Below, piece after piece: positions 30,001 to 39,241 of a stretch of DNA of 64,000 bases. This DNA is from Pogonophryne albipinna (lineage: Eukaryota > Chordata > Actinopteri > Perciformes > Artedidraconidae), in assembly GCA_028583405.1 (NCBI GenBank), contig CM053246.1, forward strand, positions 10,013,600 to 10,077,599, read 5' to 3'. The stretch's first letter is position 1. Every line of letters begins with the position of its first letter. The notes beneath the pieces are model-generated. The model saw only the letters and a list, made by a program, of their open reading frames with translations. It was not told where the DNA came from and did not search any database. Made by a program: the position numbers and the translations under genes.

Positions 30001-33000
30001 TAAAGGTGACTGTCAATCAAAAGTGATGATGAAAAGTCGTAGATTTTGCTTTTAAAATCTACTTTGGAATCAGAACGCTTTTAAAGGAACCAAATATGTC
30101 ACAAAATATCTAAAAGTCTCAATTTCAGGGAAATAATGCATTCACAAAAATGGCCTCTTCAGTTTAAACAGATTATTTGGAAGTGAAACCCTGGAAAATG
30201 CAGATAAAGAATCAGTTTATTTAAAACTAAACAATTATCTGTGTTGTTGTACAGGTAGCAGTTATGACAAAGAAAGCTAATCACTTCTTTTTTTCTTATC
30301 TAGCCTCATAGTTTGCTGGCCTTGGTGTTGACTGATTTATAACATAAGCTGTACAAAGTACGGGCTGGCAGTGAAAAACACATTGATTATTTTTTATTAG
30401 GATTGTTATTATGATTAGTTTTGATATTGTTAAGCTATATAGCAATATATTGAGGTTTTATTAGATGCAATCAAGTGTGGCTTTTGTAATGACTTTCAAA
30501 AAAGAAAAAAAAGAAATGCTCTTGGATTCAAGCTCAGAGAGCTCTGGAAATCAAATGTTTGAATTCTGATCTAAATGGGTTTTTTTCTACTGTGTTTATT
30601 CAATAACAACAGGTGTTAATATTTCTACATGAAAATGTAAAATGACTGTCACATTACTATTTAGTTGCTATAACAATAGAGTGGTGCAGTGACGAGTCCT
30701 AAAACCCTGAAGTGAGTTAGCATTTTACCACTACCGGTTCCCTCGTCTCAGAGTCAATGGGATTTCTCCATAGGATTTGGGAAAATAGCTCCAAATAAGG
30801 TCTTTGGTTGACACACATTTAAGAGACGGATCACGTTTTGTTCTACGACATTAAATACATCAGCAGTGACCCCACTGGTGATTTTTGAAGACTTTACAAT
30901 GGTTGTTAACAAGTGGCTGAATAGGACTACAGAAGTTGTCGAGGACGTTCTACGTCATTACGCCGAACACGTAAACACTCCCGCTAAATTTGTTTGTCCT
31001 GTTCTGCTTGAAAGCAAGTATCTGCCTCCTGCTTCAACTTGTACAATTTTGAATCTGTAGTTTTGAATCTTAAATTGGCATGATGTTGAAGTCGTGCGAC
31101 CCTGCTGTACTTATAGCATAACGTTAGCATTTTGCTTCTGGCGATTAGATTATTTTTTTATAAAAGTAGGGTAGACATGTGGATATTATCCGGCTGAACA
31201 AAACGTGCATTTATCAAACAGGTTCGTTTTCCACAGACGTTAATCGAGCTATTTTCCAAAATCCTATGGAGAAATGTCCCCCTTTTTTGTCGAGGGAACC
31301 CGTGCGCAGTTTATTTCCATCTAAATACATAATCCCCAAGGCCGGATTAACCATATGGGCAACCTGGGAAAGTGCCCAGGGGCCCTTGAGCAAAGAGGGC
31401 CCTCAGTGACAAGATGAAAAAAATATATATATATATTTTAATTATATATATTTTTCGGGCACAACCTCACTCATCATACATTGTTTTAAATGACACTCAC
31501 TCTTCGCCATAAATAACACAGCTTTTCTATAGGGTCAAATTAATATATTTTCTAAACCGTCTCTGTACTCAAGCCCCCAGGAAGTGCGCCGGACTCTGAT
31601 GAGAATATTCGTTGTGGCCAACGGCAGTACTACACCTCCGTTAGGTTGCTGGGCCCGGAAACACTTTTTCCCATTGATTTACATTGGGAAAGAGTGGTCT
31701 GTAAATCGTTGGATAATTTTTTTTAAACTACCCAGTATGAACGTTTGTATAGCCCTTATTAAAAACATTCGGTCCTCAAGTTGTAAAATGTGCTAATAAC
31801 GTTATTCTGAGAGTTATTTTCCTCAGCATTATGAACGTGCATCTAACCCACGGGACCGCGCTGCCCGGCACGTTCGTAACTAATAAAACTCCTTTTGTAC
31901 TTGTAGAGCCAGCCAGTCATATTTTGGCATTAAGTGGGGTGCTGCTCTGAGGTTTTGAGCCTGAGCCATACACTGTCTTGGGATCTTATCCATTGTATCT
32001 TTGTCTTGTGATTTTTTACTAAAAGGGCAAAAGGCTAGACCTACTTTGGTTGAACTATGTGGCTGAATCCCTGCTTTTGACAAATGGGTGTGCGATTTGA
32101 CATGCCAGATTGACTGAAAATTCTAAATATTGGTCATGTTGGCATGATTAGGTAGGCGTGGTGTGGGGGGGGCCCATGAGCGCTCAGTGCCCAGGGGCCC
32201 CTGGAGGTACTAATCCGGCCTTGATAATCCCTGCACCACTCTATTGAGAACCTGGGCCCTTTCTCATTTCTCTAACTCCCCTCCTCGACTCCTATCCTCG
32301 AGACTTAGTCCCGCCCACAGGAGATGCGAGCGGAGGAGCGGTCAGCTATCATACTGAATACATATTTACTGTGAATGTATGCACAAATGTATGGCATATG
32401 GCTGTCTAACAGAAGTTAAATTAATTTCTCACTTATTCTGACAATGTACTTAACCCCAAATAAAAGAACCCAATAAAAAGAGTTGTTAAATAATAGTGAA
32501 GTCATGTTGTAATAACAATAACTCATCTCTCTCGAGTTTTATTTTTGAGCTTTGCTAAAAGCCACTGTGTCAAGTGTCCATCTTGGGTTGCCGTCCGGAG
32601 TTGTCCAATATGGCGGACCATCTCGCACATGCGCAGTACCAATCGGGCAGGGGGACGGATCGAGTAGTGACAGAGATATCCTTCAACATGGCGCGCTGAA
32701 ATTCATTTCCGGGTCACTACCGGAGGACCGAGGAGTCGAGGAGGGTGATTTGATGAAATGAGAAAAGACCATAGTGTTGTGGAGCACTTCAGCCTCTAGT
32801 GGCCAAAATGACTATTACAACAACAAACACTGAAAGATTGTCCAGACAAAAAGTTGTATTTCTCCACCTGTTTCCCAGACGAAGACTTTTCATTCAGAAA
32901 TATTATTCTGACTGAATCTGTTTTACAGTTGTTGTTGTTGTTGTTGTTTTTAATTTGTAAGGATTATTTTCCAATGACAATCTATTTTAAACCACACTTA

Positions 33001-36000
33001 GAAAATAGATCCCTAGTATTCTCTATTTTTGCCTCTTAGAGCTTTAGTCATCCACCCCTTACGGTAGCTAATAACTTTAACCTCTCATAGTCCAGGCAGT
33101 ATGATTTGGAGGAGACTTTAAGCCTACTGAATTGTCAATGATGAACGGAGCTGCCATCCATGGAGGACCTTTACTCCCAGCGGCTCAGGAAGAAATCCCT
33201 CAGGATTATAAAAGACCCCCATCACCCCAGCCACAAACTGTTCAGTCTGCTGCCGTCTGGCAGGCGGTACCGCAGCATCCGGACTAAAACCACCAGACTC
33301 AGGGACAGGTTCATCCCACAGGCAATAAGACTGTTAAACACCTGAACTGTTGAAACAACATCCATAACATTCATCTGGCTGCTACTTAAAAATTATTTAT
33401 CTATTTACCTAATATATCATATTTCAATGACTTGCATATAGACTCTTATTGCACTATTTCACTTTTTTAAACTATTTTCTTACTATTTACTTGCACTATA
33501 TTTTTCTGTTTATCTGTGTTTTGTGTTGCACTGTTGGAGAAGCCTGTGACACAAGATTTTCATCGACATAACTACACTGTAGCTATGTTCGTTTGACAAA
33601 TAAAGAACCTTGAACCTTGAGGTTTTTAAATAGGCAAGGCAACCATAAAAATGTAATATGACAAACCTCTAAAGAGCCAACTGAATCAGCGTTGTCTCCC
33701 GCTGCCCTCAGGAAAAGGTTACTTCATGCACTTCAGCACAGCCTCTGCTGAACCTGGTGACCGTGCCTTCCTGGAGAGTCGTTGGCTTTACCCCAAACCC
33801 GGAGCCCAGTGTCTGACCTTCTTCCTCCATAATAGCGGGGCGGTCGATGATGTTCTCAACATCTGGGTGAGAGAGTATGACGAGGCCAACCCCGGTGGCA
33901 AACTGAGGCTCTTCAAGAGTATTTTAGGTAACAAACGAAAAATGATATATTATGGTATGGTTTAATTACAATTGAAGCTTCTGTCTGCACAATTTTGAAG
34001 TTTGTGACTGCACATATTTTCACCGGCTTACCATGTAATCAGATCAATCAAAAATAAGCTTCAAAATGCACCAACAACCTCAACCATAGGAAATAGTTTT
34101 GTTATAGGGCGACTGTGGCTGCGAGGGAGTGCGGTCATCTTTCAACCAGAAGGTTGTGGGTTCGATCCCAGCCCATGCAGCCAACATGTCGATGTATCCT
34201 TGGGCAAGATACTTAACCCTGAGTTTCTCCCGATGGCCAACGGTGTGTGAATGTGTGTGAATGTTAGGTCCTAGAGTAAGGTACATGAATGACATGTACT
34301 GTAGTATGTAAAAGCGCTTTGAGGGGTCTTAAAGACTGGATAAAGCGCTATATAAGTACAGTCCATTTACCAGTCCATTATAAAATCTACATTATTTTTC
34401 TTACAGGAGTCATGGGCTCCTGGGAACTGCATACCATCAATGTGAATGTGACGAAGAAGGTGCGTGTGGTGTTTGAGGGCGTGAGGGGGAGTAGTCCAAC
34501 CAAGGGAGGTTTCTCTCTGGATGACATCAACCTGTCCTCCACAAAGTGCCCTCAGCACATCTGGCACATCCGCAACATCACCCACCTGCTGGACACCACC
34601 CCTGTAGGAGAGAAAGTGTACAGCCCGCGCTTTCTGTCCCCTGCAGGTTACTCCTTCCAGGTAAACGCCTATGAAATATTTAATCTTGGAACAATCAAGA
34701 GCTCAACCGTTGAGTTAAGTTACAGTTGTGGAGTGATCGAATAATGCACCAGGGTGTAGGGCAGTGAGTCTACATAAACCTTTTGAAAAGTACGGTGTAA
34801 CACAAGCAAGCTATGGTATCTCACAAAATTGGTAAGCATAATTCGCTTATTAGCTCTCCCTGATGGAGACTTTTTGCGTGACTGCTTAGTAGAAGTGGAT
34901 GACTTTGTATTACCTCAAAATCACAAGTCCTGAAGCACCAAGTCATTTACACTTTGAGATACCCCTAGTTCAGGATTTAGTGGATTTTATTAACGGAACA
35001 CAATAACATGTATAACTATAACTTCATCAGTCTATGATCACCTGAAACCTTGTTGTTTTTTTTGTTAGCTTAAGTCGTTCATATCTTCATAGGGGGAGGT
35101 CCTCTTGCATGGAGTTCACCACTGTATGTTTCTTGGCTATGTTCCTACAGTAGCCCAGAATGGACAAACCAAAATCTGGTTCTACAGAGGGCCTTTGAGA
35201 TTTTTAGTTACCCGAAGGACACCAAAGTTCTCTGACACCCTTAGTAAGTGAGGGTTGCAATCTGAAACCTCACTTTGAGATGAAACTAATACCACACAAT
35301 ACTTCTTTAACTCACATTTCCGTAGCATTCTTGCACTGATGTCTGCTGCAACAATGTTTTCGATTCATCTAATCATGAAGTTAAAGTAAAAAAAAAAGTA
35401 CTTTAAAATTACTTCCTTCTGTTCTGTGATCTGTAGGTCGGTGTGTACCTAAACGGAAAAAGCAGCAGTCCAGATAACATTGGCACATACTTCTACCTGA
35501 CCTCCGGCCCCAACGACCACAAACTCAAGTGGCCTTGTCCATGGCAACAGGCAACTATGGCCCTTATGGACCAACAGTCTGACATCAGACAGCAAATGAA
35601 CATGCACAGAATGGTCACCACCGAGCCAGACAAGATGTCCTCTGATGGTAAGAGAAGGATGGAAACTCCTTACACAGTGAGTTGTTTCTTTGTCAGAGAA
35701 TGACAGTGGGTCTGTTTCTCCCAGGCACTGAGTTCTACTGGGACGATCCCCGGAAGGTGGGCTCGAAGGTGATAGCGTCCGATGGCAGCTATTACTATCG
35801 AGGCCCAGGCACCGGAACAAGTTCATTCATCACCCACAGTAGACTCAAGAGCAGGAACTTCATCAAAGGAGACGATGCCTACTTCCTATTCAGTCTGGAA
35901 GGTGTGGAGTCAGATAACCTCAGTATATAACATTATGGCGGTAGGGTGTGGTTATGGAGCTGTCTGGTGGCGGAGAGACCTGCATGACTCGGTCGGTGAT

Positions 36001-37495
36001 CAGACAGCTGGATTGAATCAGGTGATCAGTTAGACAATCACAACATGATGGTAACCTGGTTCTTGCATGGATGTATAAAGATAACTGGATACAGTGTCAT
36101 CTTTAAAAAATGTGATCAGTGCTGCATAAAGCCAAAAATTGACTGACTGTAGGTACAAAAAGGACCTGGATTATCCAGGGACTCGGGCTCATAGAGTATG
36201 TGCACTTAAGTTTTCCGAAAAAACCCTGCCTCAGATCCTGGCCCAAGCAAAGAGAAAGAAAATAACTCTGGATTTGGCTTTGAGTGCATTTTAAAGCTTT
36301 TAACCCTAAATATTTTTAATAAGGGCTATAAAAGTGTTCATACTGGGTAGTTGATCTACCAGACCTCTTTGTATCAATATAATCAATAGGGGGAAGTATT
36401 TTGGGCCTATATGCAGTCACAAACTCAAACGTAAGTGTGGTATCAACTTTTGCCCACAATGGAACATTTGCATCAATGGCCAGCGCACTTCCAGGGGTCT
36501 TGGGTTATCGTCTCTTGCAACAGGCTGGGTCCTGATGGGAGGGACGTGTTCGGCATGGCAGTCTCTTTGTTTTAGGTTTTTTTGTTGGGTAAGGCAAGAT
36601 TTTGGAATACAAACCTGATTGTTTTTGTCAAATCCTCGTCCTTTCATCGTGTTCCTGTTGAGGAGCCACTGTGAGAATCCCTGCTTACACTGCAGTTAAA
36701 ACTGATTATGATTGAAGGAGAAGAGGATTTGACAAAGACAAACCGGGTTTCTTCCCAAAAACTAGCCTTTGGACTCAACGTAAAAACTCAAACACAACAC
36801 TCCCCAAGTCCAGATGTTACTACTCCAAATACGTCCCTCCTCTCAGGAATCAGCCTCCAGAAGGAGACGAGAACCAAGCTCCCATCATGCTTTTATCGCC
36901 TGACTGATCACCTGATTCTGCCAGCTGTCTCATCTCCAGCTGAGTCACTCCTGTCTCTCCACAAGCAGCAATAACCGCACCCCATGCCAATAACAAACAT
37001 CTGTACTGTCCACCTAAGATCTCTGAAACACCATGGTTGTTGTCTCCTTGTCCTCAGATATATCGGACCTGCTGGTGTCACAGCCTCTTCCCCGCTCTGC
37101 AGTCCATGCTGACCCCAGGCTGGTGAAGGCTGCAGACCCAGGTGCTCCTGAGGGGCCCGCTAAGCACACGCTGGTGGCAGCGGTGGCAGGATGCGTGGCA
37201 GCAGCCATGATGGTGGTTTCCATGGCGATCGTAGGGAGAGTCTGGAGGAGGAGACAGCAGGAGAGTGACGAGGTGGTGATCATCCAGGACATGCCTGGAT
37301 TCATAGAAGTGAGTGTAAGTAAACGTGAGAGTCAGCAGTATTTCACATCATGGTGATTTAGGTTAGCATTCATTTGTGCATCTGAAGCAAACGTATGCCT
37401 TTAGTTTGTGTTTGAATATCTGCACTAAATGTGTCTCTATTGTATTACAGGAGCACCCAAACAAAGATTTACCATCTCCTTTCACATCTCCATGA
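12593..37495 (+). CDS. mep1b: Meprin-type astacin metalloprotease, beta-like (complete, 15 exons)
   Basis: Exons: 12593-12634, 13772-13799, 14152-14202, 14294-14337, 14926-15004, 15089-15206, 16763-16941, 17359-17577, 29856-30005, 33712-33927, 34407-34660, 35437-35647, 35725-35901, 37058-37308, 37451-37495. All introns are GT/AG, phases agree throughout, and the product is 687 aa. Order: signal peptide (1-14 and on), propeptide (to ~60), astacin domain (~60-253; zinc His150/154/160, Glu151, Met-turn S205-Y209), MAM (~260-423), MATH (~427-589), transmembrane helix (~627-649), short cytoplasmic tail. Meprins are plasma-membrane or secreted zinc proteases of gut and kidney brush border. The lack of an inserted cleavable segment before the helix favours beta over alpha, but the subtype is inferred. 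No EGF exon is present. Intron 8 is 12.3 kb because of nested retrotransposons. ATTAAA at 37635 may be the poly(A) signal. Confidence 0.9.
13122..13470. mobile_element. Tc1/mariner-like remnant in meprin intron 1
   Basis: CAGTGGCTTGCAAAAGTATT followed by CCCTTGAA resembles the terminal repeat of common fish Tc1-type elements, and GATCTGGACTTTCACTTAGCCACT resembles their interior. Too decayed for a transposase reading. Confidence 0.45.
13864..13974. repeat. CA dinucleotide microsatellite
   Basis: About 110 bp of nearly pure CA with a few GA and GC interruptions at the left, in meprin intron 2. Confidence 0.95.
15089..17577 (+). CDS. mep1b: Meprin exons 6-8: astacin catalytic core
   Basis: Exon 7 carries the complete astacin zinc signature HExxHxxGFxHExxRxDRD ([19 protein letters not shown]) and exon 8 the Met-turn SVMHY followed by the conserved Tyr region. 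All catalytic residues are intact, so an active protease is expected. Intron 6 (15207-16762) contains a truncated LINE and a SINE. Confidence 0.9.
15530..15877 (+). mobile_element. 3' end of a 5'-truncated L2/CR1-like LINE
   Basis: A reading frame [18 protein letters not shown] followed by KTHLF matches the C-terminus of fish L2-type reverse transcriptases. It is followed by the tail GTCGCTTTGGATAAAAGCGT and TGTAA repeats. It lies in meprin intron 6. Confidence 0.7.
16085..16330 (-). mobile_element. tRNA-derived SINE, minus strand
   Basis: The reverse complement shows a tRNA-like head: CGGCTCAGTCAGTAGGGG (A-box region) and GGTTCAAGTCC (B box), then the common fish SINE body GTGCCCTTGAGCAAGGCAC. 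It is not a functional tRNA gene because the cloverleaf is not closed. Confidence 0.6.
17730..18274 (+). repeat. 5' LTR of the BEL/Pao element
   Basis: 545 bp, starting TGTTCTGTCATT and ending GGCAGAAG. No obvious tRNA-matching primer site could be assigned just downstream. Confidence 0.88.
18347..18740 (+). pseudogene. BEL/Pao gag, N-terminal piece, frameshifted
   Basis: From [12 protein letters not shown] an Ala/Glu-rich helical, coiled-coil-like segment runs to a stop at 18688. From about 18650 an adjacent frame stays open and runs to the Rex3 insertion point, and this frame resumes on the far side at 22123. So there is one indel near an A-rich stretch at about 18645-18660 plus the insertion. 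Confidence 0.75.
18767..19915 (+). CDS. Rex3 AP endonuclease-like region
   Basis: Basic, Gly/Arg-rich N-terminus followed by an exonuclease-endonuclease-phosphatase fold: [41 protein letters not shown] and [10 protein letters not shown]. This domain nicks target DNA to prime reverse transcription. It ends at TGA 19913-19915, after which the same frame continues into the RT domain, so the stop is probably a point nonsense mutation rather than a natural end. Confidence 0.85.
   Translation: MVERFVYPDEPGGCVVWNLVFLVGSPMANWSQARGQTKIGSKDLMKKTRRSEDTRPGGSPGSLSGARPRRRTRRRASGGRACHGARPGPARKGNVGNTSASPSRGPTTYGKQRWGRVRCQKGGSESGGSRRTRPGRQKLALGTWNVTSLGGKEPELVREVERYQLDLVGLTSTHSVGSGTLLLDRGWTLFFSGVAQGVRRRAGVGILTSPRLGASLLEFTPVDERVASLRLRVMGGKTLTVVCAYAPNSSSEYTAFLETLERVLYGAPEGDSLVLLGDFNAHVGNDGDTWRGVIGRNGPPDLNRSGGLLLDFCASHGLAITNTMFEHKDAHKCTWYQSTLGRRSMIDFVIVSSDLRPYVLDTRVKRGAELSTDHHLVVSWVE
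19964..22084 (+). CDS. Rex3 reverse transcriptase and C-terminal region
   Basis: In the same frame as the endonuclease, after the single TGA. RT motifs are visible in order: [65 protein letters not shown] and the catalytic [12 protein letters not shown]. The C-terminal region has [10 protein letters not shown] and a basic [10 protein letters not shown] stretch. All catalytic Asp residues are present. 706 codons from the first Met. Confidence 0.9.
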   Translation: MNWERLEEAQVQEAFNSHLRRSFSGIPVEVGDIEPEWSVFKASIAEAAAGSCGLKVLGASRGGNPRTSWWTPVVREAVRLKKEAFRDLLSRGTPEAVARYRQARRAAASSVAEAKQRVWEKFGEDMEKDFRAAPKLFWKTLRHLRRGKQGTIQAVYSKDGTLLTSTDGVLGRWKEHFEELLNPTTPPSMLEAELEYDGGSAPISRGEVTEVVKQLHSGKAPGEDEIRPEMLKALGVEGLSWLTCLINIAWKSETVPKEWQTGVVVPIFKKGDQRVCANYRGITLLSLPGKVYSKVLERRVRPIVEPQIEEEQCGFRPGRGTTDQLFTLARILEGAWEYAYPVYMCFVDLEKAYDRVPRELLWEVLREYGVRGSLLRAIQSLYSQSESCVRVFGSKSDPFPVRVGLRQGCALSPILFVIYMDRISRRSHGGGGLQFGGLRIAPLLFADDVVLMASSVCNLQHSLDRFATECEAAGMRISTSKSEAMVLSRKPMDCPLQVGNESLPQVKEFKYLGVLFSSEGTMEREMGRRIGAAGAVLQSLYRTVVTKRELSQKAKLSVYRAIFVPTLTYGHEGWVMTERTRSRIQAAEMGFLRRVAGVSLRDKVRSSVIREGLGVEPLLLRVERSQLRWFGHLVRMPPGRLPREVFQARPAGKRPRGRPRTRWRDYISSLAWERLGIPQSELVDVAREKEVWGSLLELLPPRPDHG
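22123..22638 (+). pseudogene. BEL/Pao gag, middle piece after the Rex3 insertion
   Basis: Resumes gag in the frame open before Rex3 ([12 protein letters not shown]), then a Gln/Pro/Ser-rich linker and the gag core ([17 protein letters not shown]). It stops at 22636-22638; at about 22610 the protein continues in another frame, implying one indel. Confidence 0.75.
22616..23935 (+). pseudogene. BEL/Pao gag C-terminus, zinc knuckle and protease
   Basis: [16 protein letters not shown] continues the gag core; [15 protein letters not shown] and a following C/H cluster form the nucleic-acid-binding knuckle; [11 protein letters not shown] carries the aspartic-protease-like active site. The frame ends at 23935 after LLGRDIIRG, where BEL proteins normally continue without interruption. 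Confidence 0.75.
23893..27438 (+). CDS. BEL/Pao pol: reverse transcriptase, RNase H, integrase
   Basis: 1181 codons open. [24 protein letters not shown] and the catalytic FYVDDGLKS. RNase [16 protein letters not shown] and a later [11 protein letters not shown]. Integrase: an H-H-C-C zinc region ([16 protein letters not shown] to CVTCRKL), then the D-D-E core ([27 protein letters not shown]), and a C-terminal chromodomain-like/DUF segment. The Met at the annotated start is internal to the original polyprotein. This part looks enzymatically complete, but it is cut off from gag-protease by a frame break at about 23900. Confidence 0.88.
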   Translation: MGDVCLGETHKPTVNTFKTSILANGRPSFFRPCESNIYVKENFTGQQQRPTPEKLGRLVFSLSDDDDKLAPSVEDETFLHIMDKDFTKDDCNSWVAPLPFRTPRQRLPNNREQALSRLMSLRRTLTKKPEMKGHFVDFMKKIFSNGHAEPAPTLEEHQECWYLPSFGVYHPQKPGQIRVVFDSSAQYKNVSLNNVLLRGPDLNNNLLGVLIRFRTEPVAVMSDIQQMFHSFLVREDHRDYLRFLWFRDHQLDNEVMEFRLKVHVFSNCPSPAVAIYGLKRTAMEGEKEFGTAARQFVVRHFYVDDGLKSFSNVTEAVDVLKKAQEMLTQSNLRLHKIASNNAEVMRAFPGEDLAKGLQDLDIGQDSPPMQHSLGLGWDLSTDTFAFRVTASDKPFTRCGVLSTINSLFDPLRFAAPVSIQGRINLRELMTDGCEWDVPLPKEKLEEWLRWKNSLEDLQGLKIPRMYTSLSFSGAHKKEVCVFCDVSTKAIGAVAYLKVTNTEGQSEVGFILGKAKLAPKPDLTIPRLELCAAVLAVQVAEVILEELDTKLDDVKFFSDSKVVLGYISNESRRFYVYVHNRVQRIRRSTQASQWNYVPSELNPADQASRGIPASQLALSSWLVGPTFLTNPQPYQPDKEAFYLINAGTDVEIRPEVTVCTTRLSDNKLSGARFERFSSWRSLSRAISLLSHIAHSFTQVYKDSTCHGWHTCKRPLNKEQLDQAKATIILAVQSEVYEEEISCIKDGKPIPRQSSLSKLCPFMDSHGLLRVGGRLEKARITSDESHPVLVPGRHHVATLLIRHFHEQVHHQGWHFTEGAVRAAGFGVVGGKRSISSAIYNCVTCRKLRGRQQEQKMADLPADHLSTDPPFTYVGLDVFGPWSVSARSTRGGQANSKRWAVVFVCMSSRAIHIEVLESMDSSSFINALRRFLAISGTVKQYRSDCGTNFVGACKELQIDSKGCNNDRIENYLTEQGCTWQFNPPHSSHMGGSWERMIGVIRRVLDAMLLKLGTAKLTHEVLTTLMAEVTAIVNARPLTSVSTDPENPLILTPATLLTQKFGTHPSPPGQFGESDLYRRQWRQVQSLANTFWEWWRREYISNLQGRRIWRNERPNMQEGDVVLLWDNQVQRNSWPVGLVTKTFPSDDGKVRKVEVKIVKDGTTKLFLRPISETVLLLQKDTNKSL
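27524..28070 (+). repeat. 3' LTR of the BEL/Pao element
   Basis: 547 bp, about 99% identical to 17730-18274. The one indel is an extra AG near 27870 (GTTGGAGTGC versus GTTGGTGC). Confidence 0.88.
28662..29316. mobile_element. Non-autonomous inverted-repeat DNA transposon in meprin intron 8
   Basis: Imperfect terminal inverted repeats (GTTTACACGAGAACGCAAACG at the left; complement of CGTATGCGTTTGCATGTAAATG at the right) plus a subterminal pair CGTTCACACGAGRCCG. GC-rich interior with no transposase. The superfamily is unclear; Harbinger-like by appearance. Confidence 0.55.
29856..33927 (+). CDS. mep1b: Meprin exons 9-10: MAM domain
   Basis: [15 protein letters not shown] opens a standard MAM domain with its paired cysteines; exon 10 continues with a W-x-YPK and CLTFF-type core. 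MAM domains drive meprin dimerisation. Intron 9 (30006-33711) is packed with nested DNA transposons and a LINE fragment. Confidence 0.85.
30674..32246. mobile_element. TIR DNA element in meprin intron 9, interrupted by a hAT copy
   Basis: Perfect 16-bp inverted ends: CAATAGAGTGGTGCAG at 30674 and its complement ending at 32246. Without the inserted hAT and its duplication it is about 680 bp. No coding capacity. Confidence 0.6.
31337..32223. mobile_element. Non-autonomous hAT element nested in the TIR element
   Basis: 887 bp with inverted ends CAAGGCCGGATTA/TAATCCGGCCTTG and a perfect 8-bp target duplication ATAATCCC (31329-31336 and 32224-32231), as expected for hAT. The interior is AT-rich and contains no transposase. 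Confidence 0.85.
32259..32767. mobile_element. Non-autonomous TIR element, family A copy 1
   Basis: Ends CTTTCTCATTT... and ...AAATGAGAAAAG are inverted, each next to CCTCCTCGACTCCT or its complement. The interior CCTTCAACATGGCG and TTTCCGGGTCA recur in the copy at 48331-49309. Confidence 0.6.
33150..33622 (+). mobile_element. 3' end of a CR1-like LINE (Rex1/Babar type)
   Basis: A 61-codon frame (33160-33345) reads [17 protein letters not shown] then [12 protein letters not shown] and [11 protein letters not shown], the C-terminus typical of this LINE group. An AT-rich 3' end with AATAAAGAACCTTGAACCTTGA follows. 5'-truncated. Confidence 0.7.
34103..34386 (+). mobile_element. tRNA-derived SINE just upstream of meprin exon 11
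   Basis: B box GGTTCGATCCC in a tRNA-like head, the body CCTTGGGCAAGATACTTAACCC and the tail AAAGCGCTATATAAGTACAGTCCATTTACCA, a common fish SINE. It ends only about 20 bases before the exon 11 start at 34407. Confidence 0.75.
34407..35901 (+). CDS. mep1b: Meprin exons 11-13: end of MAM and MATH (TRAF-like) domain
   Basis: Exon 11 ends the MAM domain ([10 protein letters not shown]...C) and starts the MATH domain ([11 protein letters not shown]). Exons 12-13 continue it, ending [14 protein letters not shown]. The chosen donor for exon 13 (GAAG|GTGTGG) keeps phase with exon 14; reading through instead meets a stop nine codons later. Confidence 0.85.
37058..37495 (+). CDS. mep1b: Meprin exons 14-15: stalk, transmembrane helix and tail
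   Basis: A Pro-rich stalk is followed by a hydrophobic helix ([15 protein letters not shown] and on) and RVWRRR stop-transfer residues, giving type I membrane topology. Exon 15 ends with TGA at 37493-37495. No EGF module precedes the helix. Confidence 0.8.
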
Positions 37496-39241
37496 TGTCC
37501 CGATCAAGATGTCCCGATCAAAGGAGAGAATCAGCATTTAACAGAAAAAGAGAGAATTCATTATTAAATTATCTTAGATTGTTATTTAGACAGTCAACTA
37601 ATTTTCATGTATGATTTGAATAAGTATGTTAGAAATTAAACCTCCGAGAGCATGCATGTTCACTTGTTCCAATTCATTCATTCATCAAGTTAAAACGTGA
37701 GTGTTTCAGTACAGTGCTTACTTTTTAAGTAGGCATGTCACAATTATCCTCTATGCAATTATGTGATTCCTGATAATCATTCAAATACGATTAAAACTGT
37801 CAATGACACTTAAACATACTGGAGTGACTTGACCTTACATTTGTTAAGACACTCACATTTGTTTCACTCCTCTAACATGATAACTGCTGCCTTTTTTCAG
37901 TTATTGTCAGATTATGTCAGAATACTACACAAATCCTGATAATAAAAAAATGTGAAGAAAATGTTTGACAAAAACCAAAAACGTTTGCATACCTTATTGG
38001 GTGCCGAGTTAATTAGTGTGGTGGGGTTAGACAGAGGTACCCGTTAATACAATATTTTCATCTATCCTGGCTAGCCCTGCATTCAGTTAGGGCTAGCTGA
38101 GTGCATTATCAGTAGTGGAATAGCCACACATCTAAATGGCTTTCCTGAAGGGATTGAAGTCTGAAATGGTAGCATGCAACCCCGAAGAGCATCGTTGAAC
38201 AACCAAAGGGTCACACAGAGAATACATGTACTATATGAGACCCGTTTCATTATTCTGTCCATCAATCAGTCACTTTTTGAGCCACAAACAGCAGACAAAC
38301 ATCAGTTCAGGTCAATCATAATTTTTATTATGAGGTTTTCAAATATAACAGCACAAGTGTCATGATTCACTCTCCATTGGAAGGCTGTAACACACGGATT
38401 AACTCGCACAGTTTTACACGTTATATGTTTCCTGCATACAGAGATCTTCTCACATTGTCCGTCCCTTCATCAGACATTTTGAAACAGAAATTATATAATC
38501 ATTTGCTTATATTCCATTTGACCTGTCGGACATTTGATGGCGACAGTAACGTTGCAAAATCAAATAATTTTGGTTTCGGTTGCCTGACTGATTTGGTATG
38601 TATAGGCGTGTGCAGCTCAACAGATAGTTTCATTTAATGTTATTCCGCTTGGGGCTTATCGGACCCATTTTTTGGAAAATGCCAATCTTGAAGCATGACA
38701 AAGCTGCACTTATTCATATTTTTACATTAGCGATGGATCAGAGTATATTGAGGAGAGGGTTATTGGTAGAGCCAAACCCACACAGAGTTATAACCCAATT
38801 TTGCATGCTCAATTTTACAGAGCTTTTTAGTCTGTTTAGTTTTCTTTGCTAAATGCATGCAACATCTATCAATAAATGCAGCTTTATATCAGAGTCGGTC
38901 ATTTGGTATCGATAGAAAATCACAGCTTGTTTATTCCACCAGTAAACACTTTTTATATGCATCACATTCACCACGCTTCAAAATGGAATTGAAATTGAAT
39001 GCGCAATCACTGCTGTGGTCTGATTGGTCTTATATGGTCAAGCTGCATAGCTCAAGGCCCCGCCCACCTCGTTCTTCAGACCAGATGCAGATTGAATAAG
39101 CCACCAAAAACACACGTGTAAACAGTGCAACCTTAATATTTCAACGTCAAGTAACGTTAATCAGCATATTACCTGTGCTAACCTTACGAGTTTGTTCATG
39201 TTAGCTTTAGCCTGCATTACCTTCATAAACTAAGATTAGCT

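Noticed and set aside
34120..34200. tRNA-like sequence with a B box
   Set aside because: Head of a SINE; acceptor stem and cloverleaf not conserved. The same applies to 45220-45300 and to the minus-strand head at 16260-16325.
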